DNA of 64,000 bases, from the NCBI RefSeq assembly GCF_945952055.1, contig NZ_CAMFHB010000016.1:1-64000 (forward strand). Direction: 5' to 3'. The notes below the pieces were generated by a model. That model was not told where the DNA came from. It saw nothing but the letters and a program-made list of their open reading frames with translations, and did no database searches. Of the stretch, positions 56,204-63,717 are shown piece by piece (positions within the stretch are counted from its first letter, which is position 1; every line of letters begins with the position of its first letter). Position numbers and translations under genes: made by a program. The stretch is from an uncultured Alsobacter sp. Lineage in GTDB: Bacteria > Pseudomonadota > Alphaproteobacteria > Rhizobiales > Beijerinckiaceae.

Positions 56204-57181
56204 CTATTCGCCTTTCACGCCGGCCTTGGCCACGGCCTCGCCCCAGCGGGCCACTTCACCCTTGAGATAGGCACCGAGTGCCTCGGGGCTGCGCTGGTCG
56301 GCCGGGAACAGCAGGGTGCCGAGATCCGAGAAGCGCTTCTGGATCGTGGCGTCGGCCAGCGCCGTCTGCAGCGCTCCGTGCAGCTTGGTGACCACGGGGG
56401 CTGGGGTGCCCGCCGGCGCGTAGAGGCCGTGCCACACCGTCACCTCGAACCCGGGGATGCCGGCCTCGACCACCGTGGGCAGGTTCGGCAACTGCTCGAT
56501 GCGCTTGTTCGAGGTCACGGCATAGGCCTTCACCTTGCCACCCGTGACCTGCGGGATGGCGTTGGTCGTCTGGTCGCACAGCACGTCGACCTGGCCGCCG
56601 ACGAGGTCGTTCATGGCAGGGCCCGTGCCCTTGTAGGGCACGTAGGTGACCTGGATTCCGAGGGCCTGGGTGAGCATGAGGCCGCACAGGTGCGAGCCCG
56701 AGCCGACGCCGGCATGGGCCACGTTGACCGACGGTCCGTCCTTCTTGAGCTTGGCGAACAGTTCGGCCGCGGTGTTGGGCTCGAAGCCGTTCTTGGCTGC
56801 CAGCACGAACGGGCCGTAGTTGACGAGGCCGAGCGGCTGGAAGGCGGTGTTCGTGTCGTAGCCGAGCTTGGGGTAGAGCGACGCGCCCGCGGCGAGGGCC
56901 ACGTGGTGGATCAGCAGCGTGTACCCGTCGGCCGGCGCCTTGGCGACGCGGCCAGCCGCGGTCGTCCCGCCGGCGCCCGCCACGTTCTCGATGACGACCT
57001 GCTGCCCGAGCGTCGCCGACATCGACTGGCCCAGAAGGCGCGCGATGACGTCGGACGGCCCGCCGGCGGCGAACGGCACGACCAGCGTGATCGGCTTGTC
57101 GGGATAGGTCTGCGCCTGCGCGGACGTGGCCGCGGCGGTGGCTATGACGAGGGCGGCCGCAAGACGGCGAAGTGAAAACAT
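56204..57181 (-). CDS. Orphan TTT-type solute-binding protein (Bug family)
   Basis: A 325-residue periplasmic protein with a Sec signal (about residues 1-23, ending SAQA). It has the Bug/TctC pattern: YPDKPITLVVPFAAGGPSDVIARLL, GAGGTTAAGRVAKAPADGYTLL, YVPYKGTGPAMNDLVGGQVDV and LPNLPTVVEAGIPGFEV. The membrane subunits TctA and TctB are not next to it. In some bacteria a TTT system of this type takes up sulfolactate beside suyAB, so that role is plausible here. GGGAGGA precedes the ATG. Confidence 0.9.
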   Translation of the reverse strand: MFSLRRLAAALVIATAAATSAQAQTYPDKPITLVVPFAAGGPSDVIARLLGQSMSATLGQQVVIENVAGAGGTTAAGRVAKAPADGYTLLIHHVALAAGASLYPKLGYDTNTAFQPLGLVNYGPFVLAAKNGFEPNTAAELFAKLKKDGPSVNVAHAGVGSGSHLCGLMLTQALGIQVTYVPYKGTGPAMNDLVGGQVDVLCDQTTNAIPQVTGGKVKAYAVTSNKRIEQLPNLPTVVEAGIPGFEVTVWHGLYAPAGTPAPVVTKLHGALQTALADATIQKRFSDLGTLLFPADQRSPEALGAYLKGEVARWGEAVAKAGVKGE

Positions 57182-57327
57182 GAAGGTCCTCCCGGTGAAG
57201 CTCCTTGGCGGAGCATTGTTGGGAGAAATCTAGGGCAGGGGAGACGGAGCGCAAGCAACCGCCGTGCGTCCTCCTGCACGGCCGCGGCGCAGCCTGCCCG
57301 GAGCTTGTGAATCGCCCCCCCCATCTC

Positions 57328-57440
57328 CCTCATCCTGAGCCGGCCGCAAAGCGGCCGAGTCGAAGGACGCAGAGTGACCGCAGCGGCCCTTTTGTGCGTC
57401 CTTCGACTCACGGCCCTGCGGGCCGTGGCTCAGGATGAGG
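57328..57440. repeat. Palindromic repeat family B, complete copy
   Basis: Outer arms CCTCATCCTGAGCC / GGCTCAGGATGAGG, inner arms GTCGAAGGACGCA / TGCGTCCTTCGAC and small CGGCCGC / GCGGCCG hairpins. It occupies most of the otherwise gene-free 57182-57526 interval between the TTT protein and the end of the gntR gene; I see nothing else there except the ribosome site of the TTT gene. Confidence 0.8.
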
Positions 57441-57526
57441 GGCGTGGGGGCGGTTTGGAGAAAGACTCGCCAGCTCCGGGCAGGCCGCTCAGCGGCCCTG
57501 CCGAAGCACGCGGCACCGTTTCGTCG

Positions 57527-58270
57527 TCACTTCAGGTCGGACACGTAGTGGTGCGCGTCCGTGAGGCAGCGGCTGACGCGCCATTCGGCGGTGGTGCCGT
57601 CGAGCGAGATCGCGCGTCGGTCGATTAGCAGGGCCGGGTGCCCGGCGGCGACGCCGAGCGCCGTGGCGTCGGAGGCCGTCAGCGCGATGGCCTTCAGCTT
57701 TTCCTGTGCATGCGCAACCGTCACGCCGTAGCGCGTCGCATAGAGGGAATAGAGGTTGTTGGGGATCTCGCCGTCGCCAAGGCCCGGAAAGACGGTCTCG
57801 GCCAGCGTCACCGTTTCCACGATGACCGGCCGGTCGCCCAGCGATCGCACCCGCTCGATCCGCAGCACCGGGCTTCCGACGGGCTGCCCGAGCACGCCGG
57901 CTTCCGCATAGGTCGCCGCGCCGCGCTCGGTCGACAGGATGCGGCTGGCGGGGAACCCGCTCTCGCCCTTGTCCGGCACGATCTTGAAGAACTGGAACAG
58001 GATCCGGGCCTCGTCATGCTCGGCGACGAAGGTGCCGCGACCCTGGCGGCGCACCACGAGGTTCTCGTTCGCCAGCGCATCGAGCGCCTTGCGCACCGTG
58101 CCCTGGCTTACCCCGACTTCGGCCGCGAGTTCCATCTCGCTCGGCAACGCCTGCCCCGGCGTCCAGCGCCCGTCGACGAGCCGCTGCACGAAGTCGTCCC
58201 GCACTTGCTGGTACAGCGGGCGGAAACCGAGTTTCGGCGGCGGGGTTGCGGTGGACGGGGGGCTGCTCAT
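57527..58270 (-). CDS. GntR-family repressor, HutC/UTRA subfamily
   Basis: A 247-residue regulator. The winged helix (PLYQQVRDDFVQRLVDG, LPSEMELAAEVGVSQGTVRKALDALANENLVVRRQGRGTFV; about residues 18-82) is followed by a UTRA ligand domain (about 95-240), with LRIERVRSLGDRPVIVETVTL and PALLIDRRAI. UTRA domains bind sugars, sugar phosphates or organic acids. It is divergent from suyA, and the palindrome between them (58288-58308) recurs at the sugar operons. I infer that it represses both modules until an intermediate is bound. Its own mRNA may be nearly leaderless. Confidence 0.9.
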   Translation of the reverse strand: MSSPPSTATPPPKLGFRPLYQQVRDDFVQRLVDGRWTPGQALPSEMELAAEVGVSQGTVRKALDALANENLVVRRQGRGTFVAEHDEARILFQFFKIVPDKGESGFPASRILSTERGAATYAEAGVLGQPVGSPVLRIERVRSLGDRPVIVETVTLAETVFPGLGDGEIPNNLYSLYATRYGVTVAHAQEKLKAIALTASDATALGVAAGHPALLIDRRAISLDGTTAEWRVSRCLTDAHHYVSDLK

Positions 58271-58272
58271 CG

Positions 58273-58301
58273 TTGACAGGATAGTCCATCTTATATCTTA
58301 T
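58273..58301 (+). promoter_or_regulatory. Predicted suyAB promoter
   Basis: TTGACA (58273-58278), 17 bases, TCTTAT (58296-58301). The -35 matches consensus and the -10 matches four of six. The -10 box lies inside the operator at 58288-58308, so a bound repressor would exclude RNA polymerase. Confidence 0.5.
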
Positions 58302-58308
58302 ACAAGAC
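58288..58308. promoter_or_regulatory. Operator palindrome of the sulfolactate module (site 2)
   Basis: Read on the minus strand the core is CTTGTATAAGATATAAG, against CTTGTAAAAGATACAAG at site 1; over 21 positions 18 agree. It is an imperfect inverted repeat between gntR (start 58270) and suyA (start 58424). It is the best evidence that the two modules share a regulator. Confidence 0.8.
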
Positions 58309-58423
58309 CGACGAGATCTCCTCGTCATCCCTTTTCCAGCGCTGCGCGACCTTCCGGCTCGGCCGGCCGCGTGGCTTCCGCCGGCCACCGGCCGGTCTCT
58401 CCGCGCGCGAAGGATGGTCCGCG

Positions 58424-58711
58424 ATGAGCATTCCGCACTGCCTCGTCCACAGCCCGAAGGATACGGTCGGGGTGGTCGTGGTCGAAGGCCTGAAGGCCGG
58501 CACCAACATGCTGTGCCTGATCACCGAGACCGACACCACCTTCAACCTCAAGGCCAAGGCGGACATCCCGATCGGTCACAAGGTTGCGCTCAAGGACATC
58601 AAGTCCGGCGACACGATCATCAAGTACGGCGAGGACATCGGCTCGGCCAAGGCCGCCGTGAAGAAGGGCGAGCACCTGCACGTGCACAACGCCAAGACGA
58701 AGCGCTGGTGA
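58424..58711 (+). CDS. suyA: (R)-sulfolactate sulfo-lyase, small subunit
   Basis: A 95-residue SAF-domain protein of the UxaA N-terminal type: [48 protein letters not shown] and the HVHN ending. Split UxaA proteins of this size followed by a separate large subunit are the SuyA/SuyB arrangement, which splits (R)-3-sulfolactate to pyruvate and sulfite. A split altronate or galactarate dehydratase is the alternative; the downstream exporter, SlcC-like and ComC-like genes favour sulfolactate. GAAGGA precedes the ATG. Confidence 0.88.
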   Translation: MSIPHCLVHSPKDTVGVVVVEGLKAGTNMLCLITETDTTFNLKAKADIPIGHKVALKDIKSGDTIIKYGEDIGSAKAAVKKGEHLHVHNAKTKRW

Positions 58712-58722
58712 GGGAGGCCGAC

Positions 58723-60057
58723 ATGGCAAAGTCCGCGAAGAAGGCCGCTCCGGCCAAGGCCGCCCCCGTGAAGGCCGCTGCGAAGTCCGTGAACGCGAAG
58801 GCGGCCAAGGCAGGCGCCGTGAAGGCCGCGCCCGCCAAGGCTCCTGCCGCGAAGCCGGCCAAGGCCGGCAAGAGCGCCTCGGCGTCCGCCGCCCCCCTCA
58901 AGGTCTGGGGCTGGCGCCGCGAGAACGGCCGCGTCGGCGTGCGCAACCACGTCGTCATCCTGCCGCTCGACGACCTGTCGAACGCCGCCTGCGAGGCGGT
59001 CGCCAACACCATCAAGGGCACGATGGCCCTGCCGCACGCCTACGGGCGCCTGCAGTTCGGCGCGGACCTCGACCTTCACTTCCGCACGCTGATCGGCACG
59101 GGCTCGAACCCGAACGTGGCTGCGGTGGTGGTGATCGGCATCGAGGACGGCTGGACCAGCCGCGTGGTCGAGGGCATCGCCAAGACCGGCAAGCCGGTCG
59201 TGGGCTTCGGCATCGAGGGCCACGGCGACATCGCCATCATCGCCAAGGCCTCCTACGAGGCCAAGAAGATGGTGCAGTGGGCCTCCGAGCTGCCCCGCGA
59301 GCAGGTCGACATCTCCGAACTGTGGGTCTCCACGAAGTGCGGCGAGTCGGACACGACCACCGGCCTGTCGTCCTGCCCCACCGTCGGCAACATGTACGAC
59401 AAGCTGCTGCCCCGCGGCATCTACGGCGTGTTCGGCGAGACGTCGGAGATCACCGGCGCCGAGCACCTGTGCAAGGCACGGGCGGCGACGCCCGAGGTCG
59501 GCGAGCGCTGGTACAAGATGTGGAAGGCCTACCAGGAAGACGTCATCGAGGCCCACAAGACCGATGACCTCTCCGACAGCCAGCCCACCAAGGGCAACAT
59601 CGCCGGCGGCCTGACCACCATCGAGGAGAAGGCCCTCGGCAACCTCGAGAAGATCGGCCGGACGTCGAAGTTCATCGACATCCTGGAGCCGGCCGAGACG
59701 CCGAAGTCGGGCCCGGGCCTCTACTACATGGACACGTCCTCGGCCGCGGCCGAATGCGTGACCCTGATGGCGGCCGGCGGCTACGTCATCCACACCTTCC
59801 CCACGGGGCAGGGCAACGTCATCGGCAACCCGATCGTCCCGGTGATCAAGATCTCGGGCAATCCGAAGACGATCCGCACGATGGGCGAACACATCGACGT
59901 GGACGTTTCCGGCATTCTGCGCCGCGAGATGACGATCTCCCAGGCTGGCGACGCGTTGATCGACATGATCGCGCGTACGGCGAATGGCCGTCTCACGGCG
60001 GCGGAGGCCCTGGGCCACCGCGAATTCGTGATGACCAAGCTCTATCGCAGCGCCTGA
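58723..60057 (+). CDS. suyB: (R)-sulfolactate sulfo-lyase, large subunit, with Ala/Lys tail
   Basis: A 444-residue UxaA-type hydro/sulfo-lyase. The catalytic part starts near residue 59 ([19 protein letters not shown]) and contains [22 protein letters not shown], with Cys ligands for an iron site, and [20 protein letters not shown]. With SuyA it releases sulfite from sulfolactate. Residues 1-58 are an extra tail of about 13 Lys and 27 Ala in histone H1-like KAAPAK repeats, not normal for SuyB (about 390 residues). GGGAGG five bases before the ATG supports that the tail is translated. Confidence 0.88.
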   Translation: MAKSAKKAAPAKAAPVKAAAKSVNAKAAKAGAVKAAPAKAPAAKPAKAGKSASASAAPLKVWGWRRENGRVGVRNHVVILPLDDLSNAACEAVANTIKGTMALPHAYGRLQFGADLDLHFRTLIGTGSNPNVAAVVVIGIEDGWTSRVVEGIAKTGKPVVGFGIEGHGDIAIIAKASYEAKKMVQWASELPREQVDISELWVSTKCGESDTTTGLSSCPTVGNMYDKLLPRGIYGVFGETSEITGAEHLCKARAATPEVGERWYKMWKAYQEDVIEAHKTDDLSDSQPTKGNIAGGLTTIEEKALGNLEKIGRTSKFIDILEPAETPKSGPGLYYMDTSSAAAECVTLMAAGGYVIHTFPTGQGNVIGNPIVPVIKISGNPKTIRTMGEHIDVDVSGILRREMTISQAGDALIDMIARTANGRLTAAEALGHREFVMTKLYRSA

Positions 60058-60066
60058 TCTCCCGAG

Positions 60067-60087
60067 GGCCGCGTCTTTGGCGCGGCC
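60067..60087 (+). terminator. Hairpin between suyB and the exporter gene
   Basis: GGCCGCG (60067-60073) pairs with CGCGGCC (60081-60087) around TCTTTGG, followed by TTCG. It is short and has no T tract, so it probably attenuates or stabilises rather than ends the suyAB transcript. Confidence 0.45.
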
Positions 60088-60111
60088 TTCGTCCTCGAAG
60101 GAGCATCCCCC

Positions 60112-61200
60112 ATGGCCGAACAGGGCTCGCCGGGCCGCGGATCGACCGTCGATGCCGTGGTCGGCATGCGCCGGGCACAGGCCTCCGCCTTCGTGCGCAG
60201 GGCCGGACCGGGTCTCGCCCTGTCGGCCGTCGTGGCCATCGCCTCGGTGCTGGCCGAGCCCCTGACGGCCCGCCTCATCGGCCTCGCCACCGGGCGGCCG
60301 ATCGCCATCCCGGCCGTCGTCATCGCCCTGCTCATCGGCATGGCCATGCACGCCTTCGCCGCGCAGCCACGCTTCGAACTCGGCATGGTCTTCGCCGTCA
60401 AGAAGCTGCTGCGCGTCGCCATCGCCCTGCTCGGGCTGCGGATCGCCCTGGGCGACATCGTCGCGCTGGGCGCCGGAACGGTGTTCGTGGTGATCGCCGC
60501 CATGGCGCTGACCATCGGGTCCGGTCTCCTGTTCGCGCGCCTGCTGCGCTGCGACGACAGCTACGGCGCACTCTCCGGTGCCGCGACGGCGGTGTGCGGC
60601 GCGTCGGCCGCGCTGGCGACCGCCACCGTCCTGCCCCAGACCCAGAACAAGGACGCCGACACCGTCTTCACGGTCGTCGCGGTCAACGCGCTGTCGACCG
60701 TCGCCATGGTCGCCTATCCGGCGCTGGGCCCGGTCCTGGGCTACGACGACCGCACACTGGGCATTCTCCTGGGTGCCACCATCCACGACGTGGCGCAGGT
60801 GGTCGGCGCCGGCTACTCCGTGTCCGAGACGGCCGGCAACTCGGCCGTCATCGTCAAGCTGTTCCGGGTGTTCCTGCTGCTGCCGGTCGTCGTCGGCGTC
60901 GGCTGGTGGTTCGCCGGTCGCGGCGGCGGCGCGCAGAACGCCAAGGTGCCGGTGCCGCTCTTCGCCATCGTGTTCCTGGCGCTGGTGCTCTTGAACAGCA
61001 CGGGTCTCGTGCCGGGCCCGGTCAAGACCGCGGTGGGCGAAGTCTCGCGCTGGGGTCTGCTCATCGCCATCGCGGCGCTGGGGCTCGGGACCTCCGTCAC
61101 GGCCATCCTGAAGGTGGGCTGGCGGCATGTCGCCGTCGTCTGCGGCACGACCCTCGTCATTCTCGTCGCGGCCATCGCCGGCCTCGCGATCACGCACTGA
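60112..61200 (+). CDS. suyZ: YeiH/SuyZ-type putative sulfite/sulfate exporter
   Basis: A 362-residue membrane protein of the PF03601 (COG2855) family with about ten helices. Family segments are LGLRIALGDIVALGAG, GAATAVCGASAALATATVLP (about residues 160-179) and LGILLGATIHDVAQVVGAGYS. Members encoded beside sulfonate desulfonases (SuyZ, TauZ) are thought to export the sulfite or sulfate that is freed. Position directly after suyAB supports that role. AAGGAG precedes the ATG. Transport direction and ion are inferred from context. Confidence 0.85.
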   Translation: MAEQGSPGRGSTVDAVVGMRRAQASAFVRRAGPGLALSAVVAIASVLAEPLTARLIGLATGRPIAIPAVVIALLIGMAMHAFAAQPRFELGMVFAVKKLLRVAIALLGLRIALGDIVALGAGTVFVVIAAMALTIGSGLLFARLLRCDDSYGALSGAATAVCGASAALATATVLPQTQNKDADTVFTVVAVNALSTVAMVAYPALGPVLGYDDRTLGILLGATIHDVAQVVGAGYSVSETAGNSAVIVKLFRVFLLLPVVVGVGWWFAGRGGGAQNAKVPVPLFAIVFLALVLLNSTGLVPGPVKTAVGEVSRWGLLIAIAALGLGTSVTAILKVGWRHVAVVCGTTLVILVAAIAGLAITH

Positions 61201-61219
61201 CCCACGGAAAGGGCCGGCC

Positions 61220-62167
61220 ATGGCCAGCTACGACATCGTCATCACCGAGTTCATGGACGAGGCCGCGGTCGAGACCCTGAAGGCTCGGTACGCCACGCTC
61301 TACGATCCCGACCTCGTCGACCGCGCCGCCGAACTGCAGGACCTCGCCGCGACCTGCCGGGCGCTCGTCGTCCGCAATCGCACGCAGGTCCGCGGACCCC
61401 TTCTGGCCGCGGCCGCCCGGCTCGAGGCGGTGGGACGCCTGGGCGTCGGGCTCGACAACATCGACGTCGAGGCCTGCCGCGCGCGCTCCATCGCCGTGCT
61501 GCCCGCCACCGGCGCCAACGACGTCTCGGTCGCCGAATACGTCATCGGCTCGGCGATGGTTCTGCTGCGCGGTGCCTACTATGTCACGGGCAAGGTGAGC
61601 GCCGGCCAGTGGCCGCGCAACGCCCTCATCAACGGCCGGGAAATCAGCGGCAAGACGCTGGGCCTCGTCGGCTTCGGAGCCATCGCCCGCGAGACCGCCA
61701 TCCGTGCCAGGGCGCTCGGCATGACGGTGATGGCCCACGATCCCTTCGTCGCCGAGGATCACCCCGCGTGGAAGGCCCTCGGCGTCTCGCCCGCCTCCCT
61801 CGACGCCGTGATGGGCAATTCCGACGTCGTCAGCCTGCACGTGCCGCTGACCGACGAGACGCGCAACATGATCGACAGCATGGCGCTCGACCTGATGAAG
61901 CCCGGCGCCATCCTCATCAACGCGGCCCGCGGCGGCGTCGTCGACGAGCCGGCTCTCGCCAAGGCCCTCAAGGCCGGCCAGATCGGCGGCGCCGCGCTGG
62001 ACGTATTCGACACCGAACCGCTGAAGGCCGACGCCGGCCACGTCTTCGACGGCTGCCCCAACCTGATCCTGACCCCTCACATCGCCGGCGTGACGGCCGA
62101 GTCGAACGTGCGGGTGTCGTCGGTCACGGCGGACAACGTCCTGCGCGTGCTCGACGGGACAAAGTAG
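61220..62167 (+). CDS. slcC: (S)-sulfolactate dehydrogenase-like D-2-hydroxyacid dehydrogenase
   Basis: A 315-residue NAD-dependent dehydrogenase of the D-isomer 2-hydroxyacid family. The cofactor loop is LGLVGFGAIARETA, the catalytic Arg is in INAARGGVVDE (about residues 232-242), the Glu in DVFDTEPL and the His in LTPHIAGVTAES. SlcC oxidises (S)-sulfolactate to sulfopyruvate and works with ComC to invert the configuration for SuyAB. Phosphoglycerate or glyoxylate reductase activity cannot be excluded by sequence, but the neighbours fit SlcC. Confidence 0.85.
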   Translation: MASYDIVITEFMDEAAVETLKARYATLYDPDLVDRAAELQDLAATCRALVVRNRTQVRGPLLAAAARLEAVGRLGVGLDNIDVEACRARSIAVLPATGANDVSVAEYVIGSAMVLLRGAYYVTGKVSAGQWPRNALINGREISGKTLGLVGFGAIARETAIRARALGMTVMAHDPFVAEDHPAWKALGVSPASLDAVMGNSDVVSLHVPLTDETRNMIDSMALDLMKPGAILINAARGGVVDEPALAKALKAGQIGGAALDVFDTEPLKADAGHVFDGCPNLILTPHIAGVTAESNVRVSSVTADNVLRVLDGTK

Positions 62168-62203
62168 GGAGCTCGCTGTCTCTCAGGCAGCCTCTCCCAG
62201 GGT

Positions 62204-62314
62204 CCTCATCCTGAGAAGGCCGCGCAGCGGCCGTGTCGAAGGACGCAGGATGGAGCCGCTGCCGGCGCTCTGTGTCCTTCGACACGCCTGCTCCGCAGGC
62301 TGCTCAGGATGAGG
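62204..62314. repeat. Palindromic repeat family B copy between slcC and comC
   Basis: Outer CCTCATCCTGAG / CTCAGGATGAGG and inner TGTCGAAGGACGCA / TGTGTCCTTCGACA arms. It fills most of the gap between two same-strand genes of the sulfolactate operon and could be a processing or attenuation point. Confidence 0.8.
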
Positions 62315-62363
62315 AGATGGGGGCGTTGAGTACCGTGACATCGCAGGCATCGAGGACCAACCC

Positions 62364-63362
62364 ATGACCGCAAAGACGCCGCTGGACCGTGCCGAAGCCT
62401 GGGTGGCCCGCATCTTCGAGGGCGGCGGCGCCACGCCGGACAATGCCCGCTCGGTGGCCCGCGCGCTGGTCGGCGCCGAAGCCGACGGCCTGAAAGGGCA
62501 CGGGCTCTCCCGCGTCCCGACCTACCTCGCCATGCTCAAGGCCGGCAAGATCGACGGGCAAGCGACCCCCGTGGCCACGCGGCCCCGCCCGGGCGTCCTC
62601 GCCATCGACGCAGCCGACGGCTTCGCCTATCCCGCCATCGATCTGGCGATCGCCGAGCTTCCGGCCGTCGCCGCCGCGCAGGGCATCGCGGCCGCTCCGG
62701 TCACGCGATCGAACCATTGCGGCGCGGCGGGCCTGCACGTCGAGCGTCTCGCCGAGACGGGGCTCGTGGCGCTTCTCTTCGCCAACACGCCGGAGGCCAT
62801 CGCACCCTGGGGCGGGCGGAAAGCCGTCTTCGGGACGAACCCGATCGCTTTCGCGGCCCCGCTCGCCGGTCGCGCGCCGGTGGTCGTGGACCTCGCCCTC
62901 TCCAAGGTCGCCCGCGGCAACATCGTCGCCGCCAAGCAGAAGGGCGAGGCGATCCCGCAGGGCTGGGCGCTCGATCCCGACGGCAAGCCCACCACCGACG
63001 CCGGAGCGGCGCTCGCCGGCACCATGATCGCCATGGGCGACGCCAAGGGCGCGGCACTCGCCTTCATGGTCGAGGTGCTGGCCGCGGCCCTCGTCGGCAG
63101 CCACTTCGCTTTCGAAGCGTCGTCCTTCCTCGACGACAAGGGCGGCCCGCCGCGCACCGGGCAGCTCATCCTCGCCATCGATCCCGCCGCCTTTGCCTCG
63201 GGCGCGGGCTTCACCGAGCGCATGACCACGCTCGCCGCCGCCATCGAGGGCCAGGACGGCGCCCGCCTCTCCGGCGCCCGCCGCCTGGCCCTGCGCGAGG
63301 CCGCGCGCCGCGACGGAATCGCCCTGCCCGGCGACTTGGTGGAGAAGCACGGGGCGGCATGA
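62364..63362 (+). CDS. comC: (R)-sulfolactate dehydrogenase-like Ldh-family oxidoreductase
   Basis: A 332-residue member of the malate/L-lactate (YiaK/ComC) dehydrogenase family. The N-terminal ADGLKGHGLSRVPTYLAML holds the catalytic His, and APVTRSNHCGAAGLHVERLAETGLVALLFANTPEAIAPWGG and FGTNPIAFAAP are typical of the cofactor-binding half. ComC reduces sulfopyruvate to (R)-sulfolactate, the SuyAB substrate. Together with slcC this gives the sulfolactate epimerising pair known from Chromohalobacter salexigens. Confidence 0.87.
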   Translation: MTAKTPLDRAEAWVARIFEGGGATPDNARSVARALVGAEADGLKGHGLSRVPTYLAMLKAGKIDGQATPVATRPRPGVLAIDAADGFAYPAIDLAIAELPAVAAAQGIAAAPVTRSNHCGAAGLHVERLAETGLVALLFANTPEAIAPWGGRKAVFGTNPIAFAAPLAGRAPVVVDLALSKVARGNIVAAKQKGEAIPQGWALDPDGKPTTDAGAALAGTMIAMGDAKGAALAFMVEVLAAALVGSHFAFEASSFLDDKGGPPRTGQLILAIDPAAFASGAGFTERMTTLAAAIEGQDGARLSGARRLALREAARRDGIALPGDLVEKHGAA

Positions 63363-63377
63363 GCCGGGCAGTCTGTC

Positions 63378-63406
63378 TTTACGACGTCTTTACATAGCGC
63401 TATCCT
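63378..63406 (+). promoter_or_regulatory. Predicted toxin-antitoxin promoter with nested operators
   Basis: TTTACG (63378-63383), 17 bases, TATCCT (63401-63406). Two direct copies of GTCTTTAC (63375-63382 and 63386-63393, period 11) cover the -35, and the perfect palindrome ATAGCGCTAT (63394-63403) covers the upstream edge of the -10. This fits self-repression by the encoded antitoxin. Confidence 0.6.
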
Positions 63407-63423
63407 CCACACCGGAGGTCGCC

Positions 63424-63717
63424 ATGGCGCAATCTAAGACGCAACGCGATGGGACTGTCCGCGGCCTGATCAATCTCAGGGTCAGCGAACGGGATCGGCA
63501 ACTCATCGACCAGGCAGCTGCGTCCACCGGGCAGAACCGCTCGGAGTTCATGCTGAACGCTGCGCGCGAGGCAGCCCAGCAGGCCTTGCTGGATCGCGTC
63601 CTCTTCAGGACGGACGCCGAGACTTTCGATCAGCTTCTGCGGATGCTCGACGAGCCACCCGCGCCTGCGCCCGAACTGCGCAAGCTGATGGGCATGAAGC
63701 CCCCATGGGAGCCCTGA
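63424..63717 (+). CDS. tacA: DUF1778/TacA-type antitoxin
   Basis: A 97-residue protein. The N-terminal ribbon-helix-helix (INLRVSERDRQLIDQAAASTGQNRSEFMLNAAREAAQQAL; about residues 16-55) binds DNA, and the C-terminal tail LFRTDAETFDQLLRMLDEPP wraps the GNAT toxin. TacA antitoxins neutralise toxins that acetylate aminoacyl-tRNA. A GGAGG site precedes the ATG. The next gene overlaps its 3' end, which is usual for this class. Confidence 0.9.
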   Translation: MAQSKTQRDGTVRGLINLRVSERDRQLIDQAAASTGQNRSEFMLNAAREAAQQALLDRVLFRTDAETFDQLLRMLDEPPAPAPELRKLMGMKPPWEP

